Positions 17,909 to 26,602 of a DNA stretch of 64,000 bases are shown in pieces. Position numbers and translations under genes: made by a program. Every line of letters starts with the position of its first letter. Position 1 is the stretch's first letter. Below the pieces are notes generated by a model. It was not told the origin of the DNA. It saw only the letters and a list, made by a program, of their open reading frames with translations, and did no database searches. The stretch covers positions 310,001 to 374,000 of the forward strand of contig NZ_HG964403.1 in the NCBI RefSeq assembly GCF_000612805.1, in the 5' to 3' direction. Source of the stretch: Bacillus ndiopicus (GTDB lineage: Bacteria; Bacillota; Bacilli; Bacillales_A; Planococcaceae).

Positions 17909-18469
17909 ATGAAATTGTACACAAAAAAAGGCGATACAGGAAAAACGAGCATTATCGGACGACGAGTAGATAAGGATGATTTGCGCGTTGAGGCATACGG
18001 TACGATGGATGAATTAAATTCAATTATAGGCAAAGCAATGACGGAGCTAGATAAAGAATTATTCCAAGATATTTTAGCTGATTTAGAAAGTATTCAGCAT
18101 GAATTATTCGATGGTGGTGGCGATTTAGCGAATGTTATGAAGGAGCGCATTTACAAGCTAACAGAAGCACCGATTGAAACAATGGAAGCACGCATCGATG
18201 TGTTGGCAGACGAAGCACCACCATTGAAACGCTTCATTTTACCAGGCGGCACTCCTGCAGCGGCGACACTTCATATCGCACGCACAGTGGCGCGCAGAGC
18301 AGAGCGTCAAACTGTTACATTGATGAAGGCTAACGATGACGTATCACCAGTCGTACAAAAATATTTAAACCGTCTATCAGACTATTTATTCGCAGCAGCA
18401 CGTGTAGTGAATTCCAGAGTTAATGTGGCGGATGTTGAATATGTTCGTAGCGCGGATGTTTTTAAATAA
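17909..18469 (+). CDS. btuR: Cob(I)alamin adenosyltransferase, PduO type
   Basis: 186 aa. It transfers the 5'-deoxyadenosyl group of ATP to Co(I) corrinoids. The N-terminal T-K-K-G-D-T-G-K-T-S nucleotide motif and the R-R-A-E-R-x4 helix are typical of PduO (YvqK in B. subtilis), not the CobA type. ATG at 17909 is preferred because GGAAGGA precedes it by about 8 nt; the ATG at 17900 overlaps the btuD stop. It is last in the riboswitch-controlled operon and supplies AdoCbl, the cofactor of icmF about 8.7 kb downstream. Confidence 0.92.
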   Translation: MKLYTKKGDTGKTSIIGRRVDKDDLRVEAYGTMDELNSIIGKAMTELDKELFQDILADLESIQHELFDGGGDLANVMKERIYKLTEAPIETMEARIDVLADEAPPLKRFILPGGTPAAATLHIARTVARRAERQTVTLMKANDDVSPVVQKYLNRLSDYLFAAARVVNSRVNVADVEYVRSADVFK

Positions 18470-18473
18470 AGAT

Positions 18474-18514
18474 TTGGGAAAGCAGGTGTTTATCCTGCTT
18501 TCCCAATTTTTTTG
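18474..18514 (+). terminator. Terminator of the btu operon
   Basis: 13-bp perfect arms 18474-18486 and 18494-18506 (TTGGGAAAGCAGG and complement), then a run of Ts. Confidence 0.92.
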
Positions 18515-18540
18515 TGGATTAACTTTGGCTTTGAGATGGA

Positions 18541-18624
18541 ACGTGGAATAAACTCCTGAAAACGTGGAATAAATTCAAAAAAACGTAGAATAAACCTTAG
18601 AAAACGTGGAATAAAATCCCCCGA
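18541..18624. repeat. Intergenic tandem array, exact 21-bp period, 4 units
   Basis: Units start at 18541, 18562, 18583 and 18604 with core ACGTGGAATAAA (ACGTAGAATAAA in the third). The period equals that of the array at 4191 but the unit sequence differs. No coding frame is supported. Confidence 0.8.
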
Positions 18625-18672
18625 TTAAACAAAACAAGCAGCGAACTGTGAGATAGATTAAGTAATATTGTG

Positions 18673-18702
18673 TTGACTGAATGTTCATTCATAATTTACA
18701 AT
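18673..18702 (+). promoter_or_regulatory. SigmaA-type promoter of fadF
   Basis: TTGACT (18673-18678), 18 bp, TACAAT (18697-18702). The spacer is largely occupied by the TGAATG-TT-CATTCA operator candidate. Between 18470 and 18845 the other contents are a terminator and two repeat elements. Confidence 0.65.
18676..18693 (+). promoter_or_regulatory. Candidate TetR/FadR-type operator 1
   Basis: ACTGAATG-TT-CATTCATA: inverted arms TGAATG/CATTCA with a 2-bp centre, between -35 and -10. It has the same 18-bp layout as the site at 21384. B. subtilis FadR boxes use the same TGAATG...CATTCA arms with a longer centre. Confidence 0.5.
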
Positions 18703-18737
18703 GTAATTACTTTAATTCAGCTAAAGATTCTCTTCTC

Positions 18738-18785
18738 TATAAGGGAAGGTGAAAAAAATCTCCCAATGATTGAAGATTCACTTTA
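18738..18785. repeat. Palindromic element with conserved tail, copy 2 (degenerate)
   Basis: A degenerate G-rich/C-rich inverted repeat is followed by ATTGAAGATTCACTTTA (18769-18785), identical to 12715-12731. It lies in the fadF leader, so it would be transcribed. Confidence 0.5.
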
Positions 18786-18845
18786 TAATGGGGGAGAGCA
18801 TTCAAAGGGGTTTGCTAATATAGTAATTCATGAGGGGGAAAAACA

Positions 18846-21218
18846 ATGAGCACATTGTTAATTGTGAATTGGGTAGCGTTTATCATAGTAGTGCTGTATG
18901 GGGCAGGGCTATTTGTGTACTTACTAAAAACTCGCTACGAATTTATCAAATTAGGGAAAAAAGAAGAATTTAATCAAAAGATGTCTGACCGAATTAGCGA
19001 CATTATAGAAAAAGTATTCGGGCAATCCAAGCTATTAAAAGATAAAAAAATGGGTATAGTACACGTACTATTTTTCTATGGTTTTTTACTCGTTCAGCTT
19101 GGGGCAATAGATTTAATTTGGAAAGGCTTAAAACCTGGCTCGCATTTGCCATTTGGTCCGCTTTATCCGTTCTTTACATTTTTCCAAGAAATCGTAGCAT
19201 TAACGATTTTACTAGCAGTTGTTATTGCATTTTATCGACGCTACGTGGAAAAGCTTGTCCGTTTAAAGAGAGGCTTGAAAAATGGCCTTGTATTAATTTT
19301 CATTGGTGGTTTAATGATCTCGACACTAATCGCCAACGGAATGGGCTTAATTTGGCATGATCATGGCTTTACAGGCTCAGAGCCAGTAGCATCAGCTATT
19401 GCGTTTATTTTTGGTTTCTTATCACCAAAAATTGCAGCAGCAATTTTCTATATGGCATGGTGGGTGCATTTATTAATTTTATTAACATTCTTAGTTTATG
19501 TACCACAATCAAAGCACTTCCACTTAATCACAAGTATTTTCAACGTTTTCTTAAACCGTCAAGAGCGAATGGGAACACTTCGTCCAATCGACTTCTCAGC
19601 ACTGGAGGAAGCAGAGGATGAAGATGAAATGCCAGCGCTTGGGGTAGGGAAAATTCAAGACTTTACACAAAAGCAATTAATCGACCTTTATGCATGTGTA
19701 GAATGTGGTCGTTGTACGAATATGTGTCCAGCAACTGGAACAGGAAAAATGCTGTCACCGATGGACTTAATTGTTAAGTTACGTGACCATTTAACATTTA
19801 CTGGTGCCGTAGTAACGAAACAAAAACCGTGGGTACCATATCAAATGTTTAAAAACACACAAGGAAACCAACTAGCTATGGCTGCTGGGGCAGAAGGCGC
19901 GGTTATTGAAGATATTTATAGCCCATCATTAATCGGTGATGTTATTACAGAAGAAGAGATTTGGGCTTGTACAACTTGCCGTAACTGTGAGGACCAATGC
20001 CCAGTTATGAATGAGCATGTTGATAAAATTATTGATTTACGTCGTTATTTAACGATGACAGAAGGTAAAGTGAATCCAGATGCACAGCGCGCGATGACAA
20101 ATATCGAGCGTCAAGGAAATCCATGGGGCTTAAACCGTAAAGAGAAAGAAAACTGGCGTGAGCTTGATTCATCAATTTCGATTCCAACTGTTAAGGAATT
20201 GAAAAAATCGGGCGAGGAAATGGAATATTTATTCTGGGTAGGCTCAATGGGCTCATTCGACAATCGTTCGCAAAAAATTGCATTGGCGTTTGCGCGTTTA
20301 ATGAATGAGGCAGGCGTGAAATTTGCGATTTTAGGTAATAAAGAGAAAAACTCAGGTGATACACCACGTCGCTTAGGAAACGAGTTTTTATTCCAAGAGC
20401 TAGCGACAGCAAATATTGATGAGTTTGAGAAAAATGATGTAAAGAAAATCGTTACAATTGATCCGCATGCGTATAATATTTTCAAAAATGAATATAAAGA
20501 CTTTGGCTGGAATGGTGAAGTATTGCATCATACTGAGCTGCTCTACGATTTAATTCAGCAAGGTCGTTTAGTAATGAACCATAAAGTAGAGGAAACAATT
20601 GTCTTCCATGATTCTTGTTACTTAGGTCGTTACAATGATGTATATGATCCGCCACGTGAAATTTTAAAAGGCATTGCAGGTGTGAAGCTTGTAGAAATGG
20701 AGCGTAACCGCGAAACAGGTATGTGCTGTGGCGCTGGTGGTGGCTTAATGTGGATGGAAGAGCATGTCGGCAATCGTATTAACGTTGCACGTACAGAGCA
20801 AGCATTAGCAACAGAGGCTTCGGTCATTTCTTCTGGTTGTCCTTACTGCTTGACGATGTTATCAGATGGTACGAAGGCGAAAGAAGTAGAAGATACAGTT
20901 GGTACATTCGATATCGCAGAAATTCTAGAGCGCGCAGTTTTTGGTGACAAAGTAGTGGAAGCACCAGTGGAAGTAGATGAAGTGGAAGCTCCTGTTGTAG
21001 AAGCAGAGCAAACAGTAGCAACTAAACAAGAGGTAGCTGTGGAAACAACTATAACAGAGCAAGTGGAAGAAACTGTAGAGATAACAGAAACAGTCTCTGA
21101 ACAAGTAGAGGCGACAAGTGAAACAGAACAGGTTGAAGCAATAGCTGAAGAAGCACAGTCCGCTGTAGATTCAGAAGCATCTGCTACTGAAGAAACTTCA
21201 ACAGAGAAAAAAGAATAA
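18846..21218 (+). CDS. fadF: Membrane-bound iron-sulfur oxidoreductase FadF (electron transfer from acyl-CoA dehydrogenases)
   Basis: 790 aa. The N-terminal ~220 residues are a multi-helix membrane domain like nitrate reductase gamma subunit. Two 4Fe-4S motifs follow (C-V-E-C-G-R-C-x3-C-P and C-T-T-C-R-N-C-x3-C-P). Two cysteine-rich CCG domains come next (C-C-G-A-G-G-G and S-S-G-C-P-Y-C). It is expected to pass electrons from ETF to menaquinone. The extra ~75-residue C-terminal tail (nt 20946-21215) is almost all Glu, Val, Thr, Ala and makes the protein longer than B. subtilis YwjF. It stands before the beta-oxidation operon, as in B. subtilis fadF-acdA. Confidence 0.88.
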   Translation: MSTLLIVNWVAFIIVVLYGAGLFVYLLKTRYEFIKLGKKEEFNQKMSDRISDIIEKVFGQSKLLKDKKMGIVHVLFFYGFLLVQLGAIDLIWKGLKPGSHLPFGPLYPFFTFFQEIVALTILLAVVIAFYRRYVEKLVRLKRGLKNGLVLIFIGGLMISTLIANGMGLIWHDHGFTGSEPVASAIAFIFGFLSPKIAAAIFYMAWWVHLLILLTFLVYVPQSKHFHLITSIFNVFLNRQERMGTLRPIDFSALEEAEDEDEMPALGVGKIQDFTQKQLIDLYACVECGRCTNMCPATGTGKMLSPMDLIVKLRDHLTFTGAVVTKQKPWVPYQMFKNTQGNQLAMAAGAEGAVIEDIYSPSLIGDVITEEEIWACTTCRNCEDQCPVMNEHVDKIIDLRRYLTMTEGKVNPDAQRAMTNIERQGNPWGLNRKEKENWRELDSSISIPTVKELKKSGEEMEYLFWVGSMGSFDNRSQKIALAFARLMNEAGVKFAILGNKEKNSGDTPRRLGNEFLFQELATANIDEFEKNDVKKIVTIDPHAYNIFKNEYKDFGWNGEVLHHTELLYDLIQQGRLVMNHKVEETIVFHDSCYLGRYNDVYDPPREILKGIAGVKLVEMERNRETGMCCGAGGGLMWMEEHVGNRINVARTEQALATEASVISSGCPYCLTMLSDGTKAKEVEDTVGTFDIAEILERAVFGDKVVEAPVEVDEVEAPVVEAEQTVATKQEVAVETTITEQVEETVEITETVSEQVEATSETEQVEAIAEEAQSAVDSEASATEETSTEKKE

Positions 21219-21228
21219 CAAATCAATA

Positions 21229-21251
21229 GAGGCAGTACAAAGTACTGCCTC
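21229..21251 (+). terminator. Hairpin after fadF
   Basis: 9-bp perfect stem GAGGCAGTA (21229-21237) / TACTGCCTC (21243-21251) with a 5-nt loop. The tail is only moderately T-rich. Confidence 0.6.
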
Positions 21252-21315
21252 GTTGAATTTAATGTGCGGGTCAACCGATGCTAGCAATCTAGTTCAAAAA
21301 AGCTCAAAACAATAA

Positions 21316-21344
21316 TTGAAAATTCACGCTCTTTCTAGTAGAAT
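21316..21344 (+). promoter_or_regulatory. SigmaA-type promoter of the thiolase operon
   Basis: TTGAAA (21316-21321), 17 bp, TAGAAT (21339-21344). The start point would be near 21351, placing the semi-palindrome at 21384 in the early transcribed region. Confidence 0.55.
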
Positions 21345-21383
21345 TTGAACTAATAGTACGAATAAATATTTTTTTATACAGTA

Positions 21384-21401
21384 ACTGAGCGAGCGTTCAG
21401 T
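21384..21401 (+). promoter_or_regulatory. Candidate TetR/FadR-type operator 2
   Basis: ACTGAGCG-AG-CGTTCAGT: 18-bp semi-palindrome (7 of 9 half-site positions match), between promoter and thiolase start. It fits the same NNTGARYG-NN-CRYTCANN layout as the fadF site. The TetR regulator encoded at the end of this operon is the obvious candidate ligand. Confidence 0.5.
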
Positions 21402-21426
21402 CAAAACTAAACAAGGGGTGTTTATT

Positions 21427-22623
21427 TTGAATAGAACAGTCATTTTAGATGGTGCACGTACAGCATTTGGTAAGTTTGGGGGAAGCTTAGCAAGCTTGCA
21501 GGCAAGTGATTTAGGTGGAGCTGCAATTAAAGCAGCGCTAGAAAGAGCCAATATTGAACCGGAAAATGTTGGGGAAGTTATTATGGGAACAGTATTGCAG
21601 GCTGGGCAAGGGCAAATTCCTTCGCGTCAAGCTGCAACGAAGGCTGGAATTCCATGGGGTGTTAAAACAGAGACAATCAATAAAGTATGTGCATCTGGTA
21701 TGCGCAGTGTGACACTTGCAGATCAGTTGATTCGATTAGGGGACGAAGAACTGATTGTGGCAGGAGGTATGGAGTCGATGTCCAATGCACCGTACTATTT
21801 ACCAAAAGCGCGCTTTGGATTACGTATGGGCGATAGTCAGCTTATAGATGGCATGGTTTTTGACGGACTATCTTGCGCATTTGATCCACAGCACGTACAT
21901 ATGGGGACGTACGGCAATCAAACTGCGGAAGGCTTTAACATTACACGTGAGCAACAGGATGAATGGGCATTGCGTAGTCATCAGTTAGCATTACAAGCAA
22001 TGGAAGCTGGTAAACTAGCAGAGGAAATCGTAGCAATTGAAATTCCTCAACGCAAAGGTGATGCAGTTGTTATTAATACAGATGAAGCACCAAGAGCTAG
22101 CACAACTTTGGAAGCGCTATCAGGGTTGAAATCAGCGTTTAGTAAAGATGGTACAATTACGGCTGGTAATGCACCAGGAGTTAACGATGGGGCATGTGCT
22201 CTTGTTTGTATGAGTGAAGAGCAAGCAAAGCGTGAAAACCGCAAACCGCTTGCGACGATTATTGGGCATGCAGCAGTTGGGGTTGCACCGCAGGATTTCC
22301 CACAAACGCCGGGAATTGTTATTCAAGCATTGCTGGACAAAACGGGTAAAACTTTAGCAGATATTGATTTATTTGAAATTAATGAAGCATTCGCAGCAGT
22401 AGCACTAGTTAGCAATAAAATCGCTGGACTTGATGAAAGCAAAGTAAATGTCAATGGTGGTGCGGTAGCATTAGGTCATCCGATTGGTGCTAGTGGTGCA
22501 CGTATTATTTTAACTTTAGCTTATGAATTACGCCGTCGTGGTGGCGGAATTGGTATCGCTGCAATTTGTTCAGGTGGCGGTCAGGGGGATGCAATTATGA
22601 TTGAAGTGGGGGCAGAAGAATGA
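21427..22623 (+). CDS. mmgA: Acetyl-CoA C-acyltransferase (thiolase)
   Basis: 398 aa thiolase. Acyl-enzyme Cys88 is in V-C-A-S-G-M; the G-H-P-I-G-A-S-G His motif and the C-terminal C-S-G-G-G-Q-G-D-A Cys loop are present. It performs the last step of beta-oxidation or the condensation of two acetyl-CoA. TTG at 21427 has AAGGGGTG at the right distance; the GTG at 21418 overlaps that site. Its stop overlaps the next start. Order thiolase-hydroxyacyl-CoA dehydrogenase-acyl-CoA dehydrogenase equals B. subtilis mmgABC, hence the symbol, though chain length is unproven. Confidence 0.85.
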   Translation: MNRTVILDGARTAFGKFGGSLASLQASDLGGAAIKAALERANIEPENVGEVIMGTVLQAGQGQIPSRQAATKAGIPWGVKTETINKVCASGMRSVTLADQLIRLGDEELIVAGGMESMSNAPYYLPKARFGLRMGDSQLIDGMVFDGLSCAFDPQHVHMGTYGNQTAEGFNITREQQDEWALRSHQLALQAMEAGKLAEEIVAIEIPQRKGDAVVINTDEAPRASTTLEALSGLKSAFSKDGTITAGNAPGVNDGACALVCMSEEQAKRENRKPLATIIGHAAVGVAPQDFPQTPGIVIQALLDKTGKTLADIDLFEINEAFAAVALVSNKIAGLDESKVNVNGGAVALGHPIGASGARIILTLAYELRRRGGGIGIAAICSGGGQGDAIMIEVGAEE

Positions 22624-23468
22624 TTCAAAAAGTAATGGTAATTGGTGCAGGACAAATGGGCTCAGGAATTGCACAGGTGTGTGCACAAGCGGGTTATACA
22701 GTTCTATTAAATGATATTAAGCAAGAATTTTTTGAGCGTGGCTTAGGGGTTATTACAAAAAATTTAACACGTGATGTAGAAAAAGAGCGTAAAACAGAAG
22801 AAGAAAAGCAAGCCATTTTAGAGCGTATTACAATGTCAATAGATTTACAGGATGCAAGTGATGTAGACATCGTTATTGAAGCAGCTGTTGAAAATATGGA
22901 AATTAAACAATCTATTTTTAAGCAGCTTGATAGTATTGCACCAAAGCATGCTATTTTAGCAACGAATACATCAAGCTTACCAATAACAGAAATCGCAGCT
23001 GTCACAACTCGACCAGAGCAAGTAATAGGTATGCACTTTATGAATCCAGTACCTGTAATGAAGCTTGTAGAAATTATTCGCGGGCTTGCGACAACAGATG
23101 AAGTATATAAAGCTGTGGAAGATATGACAGTGAAACTATCGAAAACACCTGTAGAAGTAAACGACTTTCCAGGTTTCATTTCGAATCGCATCTTAATGCC
23201 GATGATTAACGAGGCAATTTATGCACTTTATGAAGGCGTTGCAACAAAGGAAGCGATTGATGATGTCATGAAGATGGGTATGAATCATCCAATGGGACCA
23301 TTAACATTAGCAGATTTTATTGGCTTAGATACATGTCTATACATTATGGAAATTTTACATGAAGGCTTTGGTGATAGTAAGTATCGCCCTTGTCCATTGT
23401 TACGTAAATACGTAGCGGCAGGCTGGCTAGGTAAAAAATCAGGTCGCGGCTTTTACGTATACAACTAG
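22620..23468 (+). CDS. mmgB: 3-hydroxybutyryl-CoA dehydrogenase
   Basis: 282 aa, NAD(P)-dependent oxidation of 3-hydroxyacyl-CoA. It has a Rossmann [10 protein letters not shown] motif at the N terminus, an [13 protein letters not shown] catalytic segment, and a C-terminal dimerisation domain with [13 protein letters not shown]. The length suits the short-chain (Hbd/MmgB) type. The start ATG overlaps the thiolase stop (ATGA). Confidence 0.92.
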   Translation: MIQKVMVIGAGQMGSGIAQVCAQAGYTVLLNDIKQEFFERGLGVITKNLTRDVEKERKTEEEKQAILERITMSIDLQDASDVDIVIEAAVENMEIKQSIFKQLDSIAPKHAILATNTSSLPITEIAAVTTRPEQVIGMHFMNPVPVMKLVEIIRGLATTDEVYKAVEDMTVKLSKTPVEVNDFPGFISNRILMPMINEAIYALYEGVATKEAIDDVMKMGMNHPMGPLTLADFIGLDTCLYIMEILHEGFGDSKYRPCPLLRKYVAAGWLGKKSGRGFYVYN

Positions 23469-23480
23469 GAGGAATACACG

Positions 23481-24617
23481 ATGGAATTACGTTTTACAGA
23501 AGAACAGCAAATGATGCGCAACATGGTGAAGGATTTTGCTGAAAGTGAAATTGCCCCTTTTATTGAGCGTATGGAGGCTGGCGAATTTCCTCGCGAAATT
23601 TTAAAGAAAATGGGCGAGCTTGGTTTAATGGGCATTACAGCACCTGAACAGTATGGCGGCTCAGAGATGGATTTTACGTCTTATATTTTGGCAATTAATG
23701 AATTGTCTAAAGTGAGTGCTGTTGTTGGCGTTATCTTATCTGTTCATACATCTGTCGGTACGAATCCAATTCTTTATTTCGGCAATGATGCACAAAAAGA
23801 AAAGTATGTTACGAAGCTAGCTACAGGCGAATATTTAGGCGCCTTCTGCTTGACAGAGCCAGGTGCGGGTAGTGATGCAGGCTCATTAAAATCGCGCGCA
23901 GTAAAAGAGGGGGACCATTATAAAATTAATGGCTCTAAAGTGTTCATTACAAATGGTGGGGAGGCAGATGTCTATATTGTCTTTGCTTCAACAAATCCAG
24001 AGCTAGGCTCGCGTGGTGTTTCAGCATTTATCGTAGAAAAAGATACGCCAGGGCTAATTATCGGTAAGGATGAGCATAAAATGGGCTTGCATGGCTCTCG
24101 CACTGTACAGCTAACATTTGAGAATATGATTGTTCCTGCTGAAAACTTACTAGGAAATGAAGGGGAAGGCTTTAAAATTGCGATGGCTAACTTAGATGTT
24201 GGTCGTATCGGTATTGCCGCACAAGCATTAGGTATCGCAGAAGCTGCATTAGAGGCGGCAACAGCCTATGCTAAGGAACGTGTTCAATTTGGTAAGCCTA
24301 TTGCTGCACAGCAAGGCATTGGCTTTAAGCTAGCAGATATGGCAACAGCGGTTGAGGCGGCAAAGCTACTTGTTTACCGTGCAGCAGATTTACGTTCAAA
24401 AGGATTACCGTGTGGGAAAGAAGCGTCAATGGCAAAGTTATTTGCCTCGAAAACAGCAGTACAAGTCGCGATTGATGCAGTGCAAGTATTTGGTGGCTAT
24501 GGCTATACAGAGGATTATCCAGTGGAGCGTTATTTCCGTGATGCAAAAGTAACGGAAATATACGAAGGCACAAGCGAAATTCAACGACTTGTAATCGGAA
24601 AAAATCTATTGAAATAG
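23481..24617 (+). CDS. mmgC: Acyl-CoA dehydrogenase (short-chain type)
   Basis: 378 aa FAD enzyme with signature [10 protein letters not shown] in the middle domain, F-G-x-P-I-A-A-Q-Q in the C-terminal domain and catalytic Glu in Y-E-G-T-S-E-I-Q. It starts 12 nt after the hydroxyacyl-CoA dehydrogenase, behind AGGAGG. It is about as long as, and closely similar to, the next gene. The two probably arose by duplication and split substrates (straight versus branched short chains). Confidence 0.9.
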   Translation: MELRFTEEQQMMRNMVKDFAESEIAPFIERMEAGEFPREILKKMGELGLMGITAPEQYGGSEMDFTSYILAINELSKVSAVVGVILSVHTSVGTNPILYFGNDAQKEKYVTKLATGEYLGAFCLTEPGAGSDAGSLKSRAVKEGDHYKINGSKVFITNGGEADVYIVFASTNPELGSRGVSAFIVEKDTPGLIIGKDEHKMGLHGSRTVQLTFENMIVPAENLLGNEGEGFKIAMANLDVGRIGIAAQALGIAEAALEAATAYAKERVQFGKPIAAQQGIGFKLADMATAVEAAKLLVYRAADLRSKGLPCGKEASMAKLFASKTAVQVAIDAVQVFGGYGYTEDYPVERYFRDAKVTEIYEGTSEIQRLVIGKNLLK

Positions 24618-24637
24618 GTACAAGGGGGACTAGGGGA

Positions 24638-25774
24638 ATGAACTTTCAATTAACAGAAGAGCATGAGCAATTACGTGAAATGATTCGAGATTTTGCATTG
24701 AATGAGGTAGCACCAAGTGCAGCAGAGCGCGATGAAAACGAAGAGTTCGATCGTGCAATTTTTGATAAAATGGCGGAGCTTGGTTTAACGGGTATTCCAT
24801 GGCCTGAAGAATACGGTGGCGCAGGCTTTGACTATCTTGCATACTGTATCGCAGTAGAAGAACTTTCTCGAGTATGTGCATCAACAGGCGTAACATTATC
24901 AGCACATACATCATTAGCAGGCTGGCCAATTTATAAATTCGGTTCAGAAGAACAAAAGCAAAAATACCTTCGCCCAATGGCAGAAGGCAAAAAAATCGGA
25001 GCATATGGTTTAACAGAGCCGGGTTCAGGTTCTGATGCTGGTGGAATGAAAACTTATGCGAAATTAGATGGCGATCATTATGTTTTAAATGGTTCGAAAA
25101 TCTTTATTACAAATGGTGGTGTAGCGGATATTTATGTTGTTTTCGCTGTAACTGATCCTGAGGCAAAGCATGGTACAACGGCATTTATTGTTGAGGCAGA
25201 TATGCCAGGCTTCTCTGTAGGGAAAAAAGAGAAAAAACTAGGCATTCGTTCATCACCAACGACAGAAATTATTTTTGATAACTGCCGTGTGCCAAAGGAA
25301 AATATTTTAGGTGAAGTCGGTCAAGGCTTTATTATCGCAATGAAAACATTAGATGGCGGTCGCAACGGTATAGCAGCACAGGCGGTTGGTATCGCTCAAG
25401 GCGCATTAGATGCATCAGTTGAATATGCAAAGGAACGTGTACAATTTGGCAAGCCAATTGCGGCAAACCAAGGTATTTCATTTAAACTTGCAGATATGGC
25501 AACAGCAGTTGAAGCATCACGCTTATTAACATATCAAGCGGCGTGGCTAGAGTCGAATGATTTACCATATGGTCAAGCTTCAGCAATGGCAAAATTAATG
25601 GCGGGCGATACGGCGATGAGCGTGACAACTGAGGCAGTACAAATTTTTGGTGGCTATGGCTATACGAAAGATTATCCTGTAGAGCGCTTTATGCGCGATG
25701 CAAAAATTACACAAATTTACGAAGGTACGCAAGAAATTCAACGCCTCGTAATTTCTCGTAATTTAACAAAATAA
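24638..25774 (+). CDS. acdA: Acyl-CoA dehydrogenase (AcdA-like)
   Basis: 378 aa, second acyl-CoA dehydrogenase in tandem, with [10 protein letters not shown] and Y-E-G-T-Q-E-I-Q. B. subtilis acdA sits between fadF and rpoE, the neighbourhood this gene also occupies. Given icmF downstream, butyryl- and isobutyryl-CoA are plausible substrates for the pair; this is inference. Confidence 0.88.
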   Translation: MNFQLTEEHEQLREMIRDFALNEVAPSAAERDENEEFDRAIFDKMAELGLTGIPWPEEYGGAGFDYLAYCIAVEELSRVCASTGVTLSAHTSLAGWPIYKFGSEEQKQKYLRPMAEGKKIGAYGLTEPGSGSDAGGMKTYAKLDGDHYVLNGSKIFITNGGVADIYVVFAVTDPEAKHGTTAFIVEADMPGFSVGKKEKKLGIRSSPTTEIIFDNCRVPKENILGEVGQGFIIAMKTLDGGRNGIAAQAVGIAQGALDASVEYAKERVQFGKPIAANQGISFKLADMATAVEASRLLTYQAAWLESNDLPYGQASAMAKLMAGDTAMSVTTEAVQIFGGYGYTKDYPVERFMRDAKITQIYEGTQEIQRLVISRNLTK

Positions 25775-25777
25775 TAT

Positions 25778-26410
25778 ATGGCTAAAAGCAAAGAAAAACT
25801 GCAAGTTGAAACGTCTGTCAAAGATGCACAACTAATTGAATTTCGCCGCCAACAAATTATTAATGCAGCGATTGTGTTATTTAAAGAAAAAGGATTTCAT
25901 CGCGCAACTACACGTGAAATTGCCAAAGTAGCGGGTTTTAGCATTGGTACATTATATGAATATGTGCGTACTAAGGAAGATGTACTGTATTTGCTATGTG
26001 ACCATATTTATCACGAAGTAAAGCAACGTCTTGCTAGTTTTCCGCAACGTTCAGGTACTATCGATGAGCTGAAGGAAGCCATTAAGCAATACTTTTTATT
26101 AATCGATAGCATGACAGATGCCTTTACAATTATGTATCAAGAATCCAAATCATTATCGAAAGAGGCGCTACATTACGTTTTGAATAAAGAGATGGAAATG
26201 GTCGCCCTCTTTCAAAATATATTAGAAAATTGCTCTGAATTAGGGGTCTTAAGACTCTCAGAGCAAGAGCTATTTTTAGCAGCGAATCATATTGTCATTC
26301 AAGGACAAAGTTGGGCTTTCCGCAAATGGGCGCTGCATAGACATTGTACAATCGACGAGTTTATTGAATACCAAATGGATACTTTTTTGTTCGGTATTAT
26401 ACGCAAGTAA
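25778..26410 (+). CDS. TetR family regulator (FadR-like)
   Basis: 210 aa. N-terminal helix-turn-helix (about residues 28-68) with A-T-T-R-E-I-A-K-x-A-G-x-S-x-G-T-L-Y-E-Y and the following K-E-D-V-L. The C-terminal ligand-binding domain is all-helical. It starts 3 nt after acdA with no clear ribosome site, so translation is probably coupled. Acyl-CoA-responsive repressors of this family control beta-oxidation in bacilli. It probably autoregulates through the operator at 21384 and acts on fadF. Confidence 0.82.
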   Translation: MAKSKEKLQVETSVKDAQLIEFRRQQIINAAIVLFKEKGFHRATTREIAKVAGFSIGTLYEYVRTKEDVLYLLCDHIYHEVKQRLASFPQRSGTIDELKEAIKQYFLLIDSMTDAFTIMYQESKSLSKEALHYVLNKEMEMVALFQNILENCSELGVLRLSEQELFLAANHIVIQGQSWAFRKWALHRHCTIDEFIEYQMDTFLFGIIRK

Positions 26411-26437
26411 TAGGGAAAAATTTTTAGCTAAAAATTA

Positions 26438-26480
26438 GCGCAAATTGCATAACGGTTACGTATGCAACTTGCGCTTTTAC
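26438..26480 (+). terminator. Terminator of the thiolase-tetR operon
   Basis: 13-bp arms 26438-26450 and 26462-26474 (GCGCAAATTGCAT and complement, one mismatch) are followed by TTTTAC. It separates icmF from the operon, so icmF has its own promoter. Confidence 0.8.
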
Positions 26481-26602
26481 TTTAATTAATAATTGTCCAA
26501 ATATCCAAAAAATTATATATGTGTTTTAAGTATCAGCCCTAAAACAGCCACGGTTGATTAAAAAGGAAAAATGTTTACAGGCAAGCGAAAGGGGAAAGAG
26601 CA

